From NCBI GenBank assembly GCA_021775875.1, contig JAJFHA010000002.1, forward strand, positions 62,001 through 126,000: DNA of 64,000 nt, read 5' to 3'. This DNA comes from Hyphomicrobiales bacterium (lineage in GTDB: Bacteria; Pseudomonadota; Alphaproteobacteria; Rhizobiales; NORP267). Positions 1-7,994 of this stretch are shown piece after piece. The notes beneath the pieces were generated by a model that saw only the letters and a program-made list of their open reading frames with translations, was not told where the DNA came from and made no database searches. The position numbers were made by a program, and so were the translations under genes. Position 1 is the first letter of the stretch; every line of letters starts with the position of its first letter.

Positions 1-1
1 G

Positions 2-940
2 CGGGCAAAAGGTGGCTTCGGAGCAGTTATGACATGTGCGTCGCATGTACAGGCCGCCGGGCAAGGTTTCCCGGGGCAGTTGGGTATATTTTCCGACGAT
101 CATCTGCCGGGCTTGACCAGACTGGCCGCCGACATCAGGCAGGAAGGCAGTTTGGCCATCGCTCAGTTGCACCATGCTGGAATGCGCTCGCCACAGAAAT
201 TGATCGGCGTAGCGCCGCTATGTCCGTCGGCGGACGAAAAAACCGGAGCCCGGGAAATGACCACCGGCGAAGTAGAAGATTTGATCGCCGATTTTGTCGC
301 TGCTGCCAAACGGGCGGAACAAGCCGGTTTCGATGGCGTCGAGGTGCACGGGGCGCATGGATACATTCTGTGCCAGTTTCTCAGTCCGGACATAAACCGG
401 CGTGACGATAAATATGGCGGCTCGTTGAATAATAGAGCGCGGGCGATCTACGAGGTCGTTGCCGGTATACGTGAGAATTGCCGCGATGACTTTAATGTTT
501 CCGTCCGGCTATCGCCTGAGCGCTTCGGTATGCGCCTGAGCGAAGTCACTGCAGTTGCGCAAAAACTGATGAGCGACGGAGCGATTGATTTTCTTGATAT
601 GTCGTTATGGGATGTACGCAAGGAACCCGAAGAAGACGCGCACAAGGGACGCAACTTGATGAGCTACTTTACCGAGCTTGATCGGGGCAAAGTTCGTCTT
701 GGTGTGGCTGGCAAAATCTATGATGCCGAAACTGCCAATTGGTGCCTTGATGAAGGGTGTGATTTCGTTCTCCTTGGCCGGGGAGCCATTTTGCACCACG
801 ATTTTCCTGATCTGGTGCGCGATGATTCTACATTCAGGGCGGTCCAGCTACCTGTGACGGCGGAATATTTACGCGGCCAGGGCTTGGGCGACAATTTCCT
901 GGAATATATGTCAAGCTGGGAAGGCTTCGTAGCGGGCTGA
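2..940 (+). CDS. NADH:flavin oxidoreductase, Old Yellow Enzyme family (5' truncated by window)
   Basis: The frame is open from base 2 with no stop, so the gene starts before the window; the residues ahead of the first internal Met (RAKGGFGAV, then MTCASHV) fit the early part of an OYE barrel. Visible family marks are LHHAGMRS (substrate/flavin-facing histidine region), HGAHGYILCQFLSP with the following NRR and YGGS, and the FMN phosphate-binding segment FVLLGRGAI near the C-terminus. These FMN TIM-barrel enzymes reduce activated C=C bonds or demethylate small molecules using NAD(P)H. The substrate cannot be read from the sequence. About 313 residues are present, compared with roughly 360-400 for single-domain members, so perhaps 50-90 residues are missing. 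It ends just before a gene remnant on the other strand. Confidence 0.9.
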   Translation, partial: RAKGGFGAVMTCASHVQAAGQGFPGQLGIFSDDHLPGLTRLAADIRQEGSLAIAQLHHAGMRSPQKLIGVAPLCPSADEKTGAREMTTGEVEDLIADFVAAAKRAEQAGFDGVEVHGAHGYILCQFLSPDINRRDDKYGGSLNNRARAIYEVVAGIRENCRDDFNVSVRLSPERFGMRLSEVTAVAQKLMSDGAIDFLDMSLWDVRKEPEEDAHKGRNLMSYFTELDRGKVRLGVAGKIYDAETANWCLDEGCDFVLLGRGAILHHDFPDLVRDDSTFRAVQLPVTAEYLRGQGLGDNFLEYMSSWEGFVAG

Positions 941-1086
941 AGCCAAGGGGAGCACAGGGACCCGGTATGTTGACTGTGGATCAGAAGCAGGCATTTTGCG
1001 TGTCGAATTTTCTCTGTGAATGATGGTAAACCGGCTGAGCAAGCTTTGGTAACTTCCGGCCTGAACCGAACATTTGAAGTTTTTTG

Positions 1087-1318
1087 AACTTATCAGTCCA
1101 CTTTCCACAGGCTCGACGTGACCGATCGCTGCTCCGGAAATAACACCGCCAATCCCGCCCGCGATTGCTGCAACTATATAGGTTACAGCAATTTCAGTGC
1201 GCACCGAGGTGCCGGGATATTCGACACGCAGCTCGTTGTTGCGGATGGCCAGCGAGATGAGTCCGCGTTCAGAAGCGAAAAGGGTTCTGACCAAGCTGCC
1301 ATTGAACCAAAAATGGCC
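1087..1318 (-). pseudogene. Remnant of a livM-type ABC permease gene
   Basis: The minus-strand frame encodes about 75 residues (FNGSLVRTLF, then RNNELRVEYPGTSVR, then GGIGGVISGAAIGHVEP). They line up with the conserved C-terminal part of branched-chain amino acid ABC permease LivM; the intact LivM at 19925-20884 has KDNEIRVEYLGYSVAR and GGGLIAMALGQVDP at the same places. No ATG start exists: upstream the frame runs into a stop at 1343-1345, and downstream similarity ends near 1087 although the frame stays open to 911. A LivM is about 300-330 residues, so only an internal quarter survives. The remaining bases of the 941-1507 gap (941-1086 and 1319-1507) show no gene I can support. The fragment differs enough from the window's own livM to be a remnant of another transporter. 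Confidence 0.8.
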
Positions 1319-1507
1319 GCGTAATTCTAATAGCGGACCCCATTAAAAATGGGGGATTATCCTGGCACGCGCCAAAATAAACTTGCGGAACTGAATTCCC
1401 GTCTCATACCATACAAAGAAGCGATCCGAATGGAAAATTCGGCTCCAGGATGACAGCGATGGTCTGATTTTCCCGACCGATCCACCATATGCAAAGGATA
1501 TGAACGA

Positions 1508-1798
1508 ATGAGTACTTATATAATATTTGAGCAGGAAGAATGGGATTCTTCCTGGCGCGAGGCCTATGGAGCACCGACCGGTGCGTTGCTGAAAAAATAT
1601 GGTGGCAAGGTGCTTGCCGCTAGCCGTGAGGGTGAACGCATTGAGGGCGAGGGCAAGGCGCCGACGGTAACTGTTCTGATTGAATTTCCTGACCATGAAG
1701 CCGCAAAAGCATGGCATTCGGACCCCGAATATCAACCCTTGATCGAATTACGTAATACCGGGTCGAAAGCCGAAGCCCTGCTGTTTAACGGGGTGTAG
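1508..1798 (+). CDS. DUF1330 family protein
   Basis: A 96-residue protein starting MSTYIIFEQEEW, with an AAGGAT ribosome site ahead of the ATG. The pattern (an N-terminal beta strand, YGAPTGALLKKYGGKVLAAS, then VLIEFPDHEAAKAWHSDPEYQPL) is that of the DUF1330 family, a dimeric alpha-beta barrel fold of roughly 95 residues. The phrase AKAWHSDPEYQPL is its best-conserved part. No catalytic function is established for the family; members are often found near catabolic dehydrogenases. It stands alone on the plus strand and meets the Rieske oxygenase gene tail to tail. Confidence 0.85.
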   Translation: MSTYIIFEQEEWDSSWREAYGAPTGALLKKYGGKVLAASREGERIEGEGKAPTVTVLIEFPDHEAAKAWHSDPEYQPLIELRNTGSKAEALLFNGV

Positions 1799-1836
1799 GA
1801 CTTTCTCATTCATTCGACAATGTCGCCAGCGTAGTC

Positions 1837-2883
1837 CTAGCTCGAAGCGTTTACAGTTTCTTTTGCAATCATGTCGTCGATGAGACGGCGGGCACGCATT
1901 GAGCCTTCGTCAATATTCAAGTTGTGCAGCGGGCGGTTTTTGTCTTCATCCAGCATGATTTGCTGGGCTTCAACGACAACCAGATCCTCTAGGAAAATGT
2001 TTCCGTTGGCTTCCCGCAACAGCGTCGTAAGCGACTGATCACGAAGCTTGTAGTTGCGTACCAACGACCAGAAATACATGCAGGTATTGTCGGTCTCGGG
2101 CGTGATCGTGTTCAGCACCCGGCCATTGACGCCGTGGGACCGGTCTCCTTCCGGTGCGCCGGTGCCGGTCAGAGCCACACCCACATCGAGAATAATTGTG
2201 CAGGGGGGCTCGAACTCGATGATCTGCCAGCGGTCGACATTGCCCGGCTTGTCCAACTGGGTGCGCCAGAAAGGCGGTGCGTCGATATCTGTCATCCACC
2301 GCGACGATGTAACCTTGTTTTCGTTTTGGGTCGTTGTCATGGGTGTGTCGGCGACATGGGTATTCCCGATGCTGGTTGCGTGTACGAAAGTCTCGTGGGT
2401 CAGGTCCATCAAATTGTCGAGAAACAGTCGATAGTCACATTTAGCGCGCAAGGTTTCGCCGTCGCCGGCCCATTCGGGATCATCGTTCCAGTGAAAATCT
2501 GGAATGAGATTGGCATCGGCAAGTGCCGGATCACCGGGCCATATCCAGACAAGACGATATTTCTCGACGACCGGGTATGCGCGTACTTGCGCCTTTGGGT
2601 TCAACTTGTCCTGAGAGGGCATCCGGGTGCACTTGCCTTCGCAGTTGAAAGCGAGGCCGTGATATAGGCAAACAACTTCGCCGTCTTCTATACTGCCCAT
2701 CGAAAGAGGCAGCTGGCGATGCCAGCAGGCATCTTCAAGAGCTGCGACGGACCCGTCTGGCTTACGCCAAAATACAATCTTGTTGTTGCAAATCGTACGC
2801 GCCAGCGGTTCACGCTTTCCAACCTCGTGGCACCATGCGGCGGCATACCAGGCGTTCAGCGGAAATGTTCGGTTCTGGTCCAT
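1837..2883 (-). CDS. Rieske [2Fe-2S] aromatic oxygenase, VanA-like
   Basis: 348 residues, the usual length for vanillate O-demethylase-type (VanA/phthalate oxygenase group) terminal oxygenases. The Rieske cluster ligands are visible as C53-x-H55 (CWHR) and C72-x2-H75 (CLYHG). The mononuclear iron site is in DNLMDLTHETFVHATSIG, with the aspartates and two histidines placed as in the family. Such enzymes hydroxylate or O-demethylate aromatic acids with O2 and electrons from a separate reductase. No VanB-type reductase gene is in the window, so the partner must lie elsewhere. The neighbouring extradiol and gallate dioxygenases suggest a methoxy- or hydroxy-benzoate substrate; this is inference. 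Confidence 0.88.
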   Translation of the reverse strand: MDQNRTFPLNAWYAAAWCHEVGKREPLARTICNNKIVFWRKPDGSVAALEDACWHRQLPLSMGSIEDGEVVCLYHGLAFNCEGKCTRMPSQDKLNPKAQVRAYPVVEKYRLVWIWPGDPALADANLIPDFHWNDDPEWAGDGETLRAKCDYRLFLDNLMDLTHETFVHATSIGNTHVADTPMTTTQNENKVTSSRWMTDIDAPPFWRTQLDKPGNVDRWQIIEFEPPCTIILDVGVALTGTGAPEGDRSHGVNGRVLNTITPETDNTCMYFWSLVRNYKLRDQSLTTLLREANGNIFLEDLVVVEAQQIMLDEDKNRPLHNLNIDEGSMRARRLIDDMIAKETVNASS

Positions 2884-3024
2884 GGATAATCCCTCAATTA
2901 TGCCCGGTTCGCAAAAATTTGCTTCAGTCCTTCGCCACTTTGAGATTAACCAATTTTCCTTGGATGAAAAGTCGATATCTCCGCGAGTATGGGCACTTTG
3001 TTGGCGTTCTTGTTTGTTTCTGGC

Positions 3025-3837
3025 TTAGCCAAATTGAAATGCTGACTGGACCGAGCTTAAAACGGTATCGCCATAAGTTTTTTGGCCGGTGTCACTGCCA
3101 GCCAGGCCCACGATGACGTGAAGCGGCAGCAAATGTTCTTCGCGCGGATGGGCGTCACGCGCGGCGGGAGCCTGTTCCCAACCAATCAGGGCCTTGTTGC
3201 GGGCGTCCGGGTCCTGATCTGTCGCTGCTGTGGTGAGCCAATCATCGAAAATTTGCGATTCCGGGGCGGCCACATCGCCACCGCGCAAATTCTGCATCAG
3301 GGTTTTCATGTTGTGATAACTCAGGCCGCTACCGATGAACAAAATCCCCTCGTCACGCATGGGTTCGAGTGCTTTGCCAATCTCGATATGATGCGCAGGG
3401 TCCAGATCGGACCGCAGAGACATTTGGACGACGGGAATTTTGGCGTCCGGATAGGCGAGCAGCAGCGGGATGAAAACGCCATGGTCAAAACCGCGTTTCG
3501 AATCCTGCCGACTTTTGATGCCGTTCTCGGCCAGCAGGCTCGTGATCCGATCTGCCACTTCCGGCGCACCCGGTGCTGGATATTCAAGCTGATAGGTATG
3601 CTCGGGAAATCCGAAATAGTCGAACAGCATGTCGGGTGCAGGATTATTCTGGACGGTGACGACATCTTCTTCCCAATGGCCGGAGATCAAAACAATCGCT
3701 TTGGGCGTTGGGCCTATATCATCTGAAATTCCGCGTAAATATTTCGCCATTTCGTCCCACATTCCCGGTGGATCCCAGTCCATAAAAAAACAGGGCCCCC
3801 CGCCATGGGGAATGAATAATGTCGGCATTTTACGCAC
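3025..3837 (-). CDS. Class III extradiol dioxygenase, DODA/YgiD type
   Basis: 270 residues beginning MRKMPTLFIPHGGGPCFF. The IPHGGGP loop, LISGHWEE, the FDHGVFIPLLLAYPDAKIPVV segment and FIGSGLSYHNM give the zinc/iron histidines typical of the 4,5-DOPA dioxygenase (DODA) family, which is the LigB fold in a single-chain form. It opens catechol-type rings next to the hydroxyls, or in some members does related oxygen chemistry. The gene lies 141 bases upstream of the Rieske gene in the same orientation, which would let the two work in sequence (inferred). The exact substrate is not determinable from the sequence. Confidence 0.88.
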   Translation of the reverse strand: MRKMPTLFIPHGGGPCFFMDWDPPGMWDEMAKYLRGISDDIGPTPKAIVLISGHWEEDVVTVQNNPAPDMLFDYFGFPEHTYQLEYPAPGAPEVADRITSLLAENGIKSRQDSKRGFDHGVFIPLLLAYPDAKIPVVQMSLRSDLDPAHHIEIGKALEPMRDEGILFIGSGLSYHNMKTLMQNLRGGDVAAPESQIFDDWLTTAATDQDPDARNKALIGWEQAPAARDAHPREEHLLPLHVIVGLAGSDTGQKTYGDTVLSSVQSAFQFG

Positions 3838-3886
3838 TGCTTGTCTCCTAACCGGTTTGGTGCATGTCCAGGCTTCGCATTAGCCG

Positions 3887-4126
3887 CTATATGTTTTTAT
3901 GGGTGCCATCACACATCGGCCCATTGCCGGTCATTTTGCAGCCGCACAGATAGGCGGTCTTGGCTTCTTCCACCTGGAAAATAACCGGTTTGAAATCGGT
4001 TTCCTTGTGAGCGCCGTCACAAAAGGGCTGGTTTTTGCTCAACCCACAGGCACACCAGGCGTAATTTTTGTCGGCTTCGAGCTGAACCGCATAGGGCTCT
4101 TTTTGGGTGATCACTGGTTTCGTCAT
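3887..4126 (-). CDS. CDGSH-type iron-sulfur protein
   Basis: 79 residues from the ATG at 4126, which is preceded by an AGAGGAAT ribosome site; a longer open frame up to 4279 lacks one and adds unrelated sequence, so the short start is chosen. Two CDGSH cluster motifs are present: CACGLSKNQPFCDGAH and CGCKMTGNGPMCDGTH, each giving three Cys and one His ligand for a [2Fe-2S] cluster. Bacterial double-CDGSH proteins are small soluble redox or cluster-transfer proteins. It sits 49 bases upstream of the DODA-type gene on the same strand and is divergent from the gallate dioxygenase gene. A role as local electron or cluster donor is possible but not shown. Confidence 0.9.
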   Translation of the reverse strand: MTKPVITQKEPYAVQLEADKNYAWCACGLSKNQPFCDGAHKETDFKPVIFQVEEAKTAYLCGCKMTGNGPMCDGTHKNI

Positions 4127-4207
4127 GATAATTCCTCTTGTTGATTTCATCAGGCCCTGTTCACAGTGAACCATGTCCGTCATTACAGACGAAGCGTTTT
4201 GAATAAT

Positions 4208-4237
4208 GATATTGTCTATTATTCTGAGGTCAATATC
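4208..4237. promoter_or_regulatory. Inverted repeat in the CDGSH / gallate dioxygenase divergent region
   Basis: GATATTG (4208-4214) and CAATATC (4231-4237) form perfect 7-base arms separated by 16 bases, inside the 142-base gap between two divergent genes. It could be a regulator site or part of a promoter. The stretch 4209-4222 (ATATTGTCTATTAT) recurs exactly at 38955-38968. Confidence 0.35.
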
Positions 4238-4268
4238 CTCACCCATTTTCGAGGAACAGGAGAGATAA

Positions 4269-5549
4269 ATGGCACGCATTATCGGAGGTATCGGGGCTTC
4301 GCATTCACCAACTATTGGCTATGCCAAGGATACCAACAAGCAGGACGATCCGGCCTGGAAGCCAATTTTTGATGGTTTTGCCGAAGTGCGTGACTGGGTA
4401 CAGCGCAAGGATATCGATGTGCTGTTCATGATCTATAATGATCACATCACATCCTTTTTCTTCGATCATTATTCGACTTTCACGATGGGCATCGACGACG
4501 AATACAAACCGGCAGATGAGGGCGGGAGCCCGCGCGATGTGGCGCCTGCAAAGGGTAATGCGGGTCTGTCGCAGCATGTGGCGATGGCGCTTTCGGCTGA
4601 TGAATTTGATATGTCATTCTTTCAGGGAAAGCCGCTCGATCATGGTTGTCTCTCGCCGCTTTCCATGATGGGCGATGAAAATGGGCCGTGGCCGGGCTCA
4701 ATCATTCCTTTGCAGGTGGGGGTGTTGCAGCTGCCGATCCCAAACGCCAAACGGATGTGGAAGATGGGTAAATCTCTCCGCAAGGCGATCGAATCCTATC
4801 CGGAAGATTTGCGGGTGGCGATTGTGGCGACCGGCGGTCTGTCGCATCAGGTGCATGGCGAGCGGGCGGGTTTTATCAACGAGGAATGGGACGACGAGTT
4901 TCTCGAATTGCTCGAAAAAGACCCGCAGAAACTGGTCGACATGCGGTTGGCTGAATATGTCGTCAAAGGCGGCATGGAAGGTGCCGAGGTCATTATGTGG
5001 CTGATTATGCGCGGCGCATTATCAGACGACGTCAATCTCATTCACAAGCAGACCTACGCACCATCCGTAACCAATATCGCGACATTGGTCTTTGAAGATC
5101 TGGGCGGTGAGCCTGATCCAAAGGAGATCGAAGCTTACCGCGAACATATGGGTTACGAATTGGCGGGGGCTGATATGCTGGAAGGCACCTATCCATTCAC
5201 CCATGCGCGCAGCCTCGCCAATTTCCGCATCAACGGATTTTTGCATGACCTGATCAAGCCTGCCCATCGCGAGCGCTTTGTGAATGATTTCGATGCGCTG
5301 GCAGCGGAACGCGGACTGAGCGAAGAAGAGATCGATCTCATCAAAAGCCGTAAATGGATTGAAATGATCCGCCGCGGCGTGAGCTTCTTTGTCCTGGAAA
5401 AAATGGCCGCTGTGCTCGGTGTGCCGAACCCGGAAGTCTATGCCGCATTTCGTGGCGAGACGCTGGAAGAATTTCTGGCAACCCGGAAGGTGCCAATTAC
5501 ATATTCGGTCGCCGGTGGTGACAAGGTCCAGGAGATGGACAAGACGTGA
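4269..5549 (+). CDS. desB: Gallate dioxygenase (fused LigB-LigA type)
   Basis: 426 residues. Residues 1-270 are a LigB-type catalytic domain with iron ligands H12 (GASHSP), H59 (YNDH) and E240 (GAEVIMW), and catalytic H193 (GGLSHQ). Residues about 290-426 are a LigA-like domain (MGYELAGADMLEG... FLHDLIKPAHRERF). Protocatechuate 4,5-dioxygenases carry these as two chains, whereas gallate dioxygenases (DesB/GalA, about 420 residues) carry them fused. The enzyme would cleave gallate to 4-oxalomesaconate with Fe(II) and O2. The product enters the galB-ligK-ligU operon about 42 kb away. An AGGAGAGATAA ribosome site precedes the ATG. A 3-O-methylgallate or related substrate cannot be excluded. Confidence 0.88.
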   Translation: MARIIGGIGASHSPTIGYAKDTNKQDDPAWKPIFDGFAEVRDWVQRKDIDVLFMIYNDHITSFFFDHYSTFTMGIDDEYKPADEGGSPRDVAPAKGNAGLSQHVAMALSADEFDMSFFQGKPLDHGCLSPLSMMGDENGPWPGSIIPLQVGVLQLPIPNAKRMWKMGKSLRKAIESYPEDLRVAIVATGGLSHQVHGERAGFINEEWDDEFLELLEKDPQKLVDMRLAEYVVKGGMEGAEVIMWLIMRGALSDDVNLIHKQTYAPSVTNIATLVFEDLGGEPDPKEIEAYREHMGYELAGADMLEGTYPFTHARSLANFRINGFLHDLIKPAHRERFVNDFDALAAERGLSEEEIDLIKSRKWIEMIRRGVSFFVLEKMAAVLGVPNPEVYAAFRGETLEEFLATRKVPITYSVAGGDKVQEMDKT

Positions 5550-5675
5550 GGCGATTGCAAATCTGGGTCATGATAGCTAGAGCAGCGCTATCAGGGTGTG
5601 GGTGAACGCTGAATATCCCGGTATCAATGCTATTGTATATTGTTATTCTCGGGTTTTGAGTTAGAGGATGTTCAA

Positions 5676-6140
5676 ATGAGTTTTGCTGATACGATCAAGC
5701 GAATGACGGAAGCTGTTGTTAGCGGTGACGGGCAGGGGGTGGCGGCTTGTTTTACCGCTGACGGCACCTATCACGATGTTTTTTACGGGCCGTTCACCGG
5801 GGCGGATATTGCCGATATGGTGGACAATCATTTTCACCGTGACGGGACAAATTTTCGCTGGGACTTGCACGATGCTGTGGAGCAGGATGGCGTTGGATAT
5901 GTTCGTTACGTGTTCAGTTATGAATCCAAAATGGAACCATCAAAAGGCCGACGCGCCATTTTTGAAGGCGTTTCAATCTGCAGGATGGAAGGCGATTTGA
6001 TAACTGATTATACCGAAGTTGCGAACGCCGCCGTCGGGCTGCAATGTTTAGGGCTCACGCCTGACCGTGCCGCCAGATTTGCCGCCAAGCAAGAGACCGA
6101 ACTTAAAGCGCGGGATGAGGCCAAGGGCCATCTTGTCTGA
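5676..6140 (+). CDS. SnoaL-like / NTF2-fold protein
   Basis: 154 residues from ATG 5676, which has AGAGGA seven bases upstream; the frame stays open to 5640 but without a ribosome site. The N-terminal MTEAVVSGDGQGVAACFTADGTYHDVFYGPFTG and the later YVRYVFSYESK... RAIFEGVSICRMEGDLITDYTEVAN are the alpha helix plus curved sheet pattern of the SnoaL/NTF2 family. These small proteins act as isomerases, hydratases or ligand binders. It follows the gallate dioxygenase gene by 126 bases on the same strand, so it may act on a ring-cleavage product, but the actual reaction is unknown. The aldehyde oxidoreductase gene faces it tail to tail. Confidence 0.75.
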   Translation: MSFADTIKRMTEAVVSGDGQGVAACFTADGTYHDVFYGPFTGADIADMVDNHFHRDGTNFRWDLHDAVEQDGVGYVRYVFSYESKMEPSKGRRAIFEGVSICRMEGDLITDYTEVANAAVGLQCLGLTPDRAARFAAKQETELKARDEAKGHLV

Positions 6141-6178
6141 TTGCCCCTGACTGGATTTGAACATAGTACCAGAAACAA

Positions 6179-7903
6179 TCAGGTGCTGGTTTCGTATCCC
6201 ACCAGCTCTTTCATGTGTTCGTTGACATCGGCGCTGCGCAGGCCGGACACCTTGTTTGTGGGAGCCAACGGTTCGGTTGTGAAAAATTCCGGCAATTCAT
6301 CATCCGCCAGAGTGAACCCGGCCTGGATATTGAATTCGTGTTCAAGGCGCAACGCCTCGCGGCCCATTTCCAGAATATCATCAGGCTCCATACCGGCGTC
6401 ATGAGCGCTGTTGATGGCGTCGGCGATCAGGCGCAGATTTTCGTTTGTGACCGAGCGGCCGAAAATACACAGTCCGAGGGAATCCGCGACCGCTGTATTA
6501 ACCTGCATGTCGTAGCTTGCTGCCGCCATATCGGCGAGGCTTTTGCCCTTGCTTCTATAGGCGGGAACGTTACCGGCGGTATGGTCGGCGCCCTGGGCGG
6601 TGACCATCATTGAAATGGCCGTAACTTCGATCACCCGGGGGTCGTAGGCGCTGATGGCCTGTTTCTTGATTACGGGTACCCGTTTGACACCAAAATGTTC
6701 GCCAACGCGTGCTGTGCCACCGGCCAGCAATTTACCGCGCTCGTTAGCGGCGCGGAGGTCGTCAAAAACCGAAATCATGAAATCCTTGTCGCCAAATTCG
6801 CCTTCTCCGGCATCCATAAGGACACCGATTGTGGCCCCGACTTCGATGGTGTCGATGCCCAGATCATTGGCGAGATAATTCATTCGGGCAATGTCGTCCG
6901 GGTCGTACAGGCCGCAATTTGTGCCGAGCAGGCTGAGGGTTTCGTATTCAAGCGGCGACACCAGTTCGTTGCCGTCTTTATCCACGTAGATGTTGCTGCA
7001 TTTGATCAGGCATCCGGGCATACAGGCATGGGATACGTCGCCGCCGCGCCCGCCATTCTGTTCGTGGATGAAATCGCCGCCGACTTCAAGCCGACCTTCT
7101 TCCTTGGAAATGACCTGACCGGCAGTGAAATTCCGGGTCGGTAGGCCGCCAATATGATTGGTGAAATCGGCCATCACCGCAGTGCCGTATTTTTTCATGG
7201 TCTGCACAGGCTCGGATTCGTTCAGCAATTTGCCATATTGTTTGAGGCTGCCCATCATCCCCTTGCGATCATGGAGGGGCGGCATTTTATTCTTTTCAAC
7301 AATGATCGCCTTGACCTTTTTTGATCCCATTACGGCACCAACGCCGCCGCGAGCTGCCAGCCGCACCGGGCGGTTTTCATTGTCGCTGAAAGCGATGCCT
7401 GCCAACAGGCCCTGATATTCGCCGACCGGGCCGCACAAGCCGATGCTGACTTTATCGCCGTATTTTTCATGGAGCTTTTTTGCGGTTTCAATGTTGCCCA
7501 TGCCCATGAAGCCGTCTGCGGAATCGAATGTAATATCGCCGTCCTGCGGGATATGAATGATGACCCAATCATTTGAAGCACCGTTCAGGGTGAAACCGGC
7601 AATTTCCAATTGTCCGAGTGCAAACGCGAATGTGCCGCCGGAATTGGCTTCCTTGATGCCGCCGGTGAGCGGGCTTTTACACCCGACGCTGAGGCGATTG
7701 GCATTTGAGAAATTGGTGCCGGCAAAGGGACCGGCCGAGAATATCAGCGGGTTTTCAGGAGACAACGGGTCAACCTTGGCGACACCGGCTTCGAGCAGGG
7801 TTTTGGCGATGAAATGACGGCCTGCATGGCCAAGATCCTTGCCGCCAAGTTGCTCTTGCTTGATTGCCTGGTTTGCCAGATTGATATGTAGGTAAGTGCG
7901 CAT
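6179..7903 (-). CDS. Aldehyde ferredoxin oxidoreductase family (tungsten-type) enzyme
   Basis: 574 residues, slightly short of the usual 600-630. The N-terminal domain (GGKDLGHAGRHFIAKTLL, FSAGPFAGT, NRLSVGCKSPLTGG, then ANSGGTFAFALGQ) and RLAARGGVGAVMGSKKVKAI match the bis-pterin binding part of the family. The [4Fe-4S] ligands are CMPGCLIKC (C-x3-C-x3-C) and a later Cys in SLGLCIFG. The enzymes oxidise aldehydes to acids with ferredoxin or a small partner protein and usually contain tungsten. The gene is alone on the minus strand with AAGGG seven bases before the ATG. No ferredoxin-like partner gene adjoins it. Its location among O2-using enzymes is unusual. Confidence 0.88.
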   Translation of the reverse strand: MRTYLHINLANQAIKQEQLGGKDLGHAGRHFIAKTLLEAGVAKVDPLSPENPLIFSAGPFAGTNFSNANRLSVGCKSPLTGGIKEANSGGTFAFALGQLEIAGFTLNGASNDWVIIHIPQDGDITFDSADGFMGMGNIETAKKLHEKYGDKVSIGLCGPVGEYQGLLAGIAFSDNENRPVRLAARGGVGAVMGSKKVKAIIVEKNKMPPLHDRKGMMGSLKQYGKLLNESEPVQTMKKYGTAVMADFTNHIGGLPTRNFTAGQVISKEEGRLEVGGDFIHEQNGGRGGDVSHACMPGCLIKCSNIYVDKDGNELVSPLEYETLSLLGTNCGLYDPDDIARMNYLANDLGIDTIEVGATIGVLMDAGEGEFGDKDFMISVFDDLRAANERGKLLAGGTARVGEHFGVKRVPVIKKQAISAYDPRVIEVTAISMMVTAQGADHTAGNVPAYRSKGKSLADMAAASYDMQVNTAVADSLGLCIFGRSVTNENLRLIADAINSAHDAGMEPDDILEMGREALRLEHEFNIQAGFTLADDELPEFFTTEPLAPTNKVSGLRSADVNEHMKELVGYETST

Positions 7904-7994
7904 TATAAACCCTTCCCGAAATTTCCACGGCCAATATTGATTGATTTTATCTTATACTATTTTCGGTGTCTGCTACCGGAATTTATGCCCGAGA

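Noticed and set aside
5573-5601. Short inverted repeat GATAGC / GCTATC after the gallate dioxygenase gene as a terminator
   Set aside because: Only six pairs, no T run and a nine-base loop; too weak to support termination.
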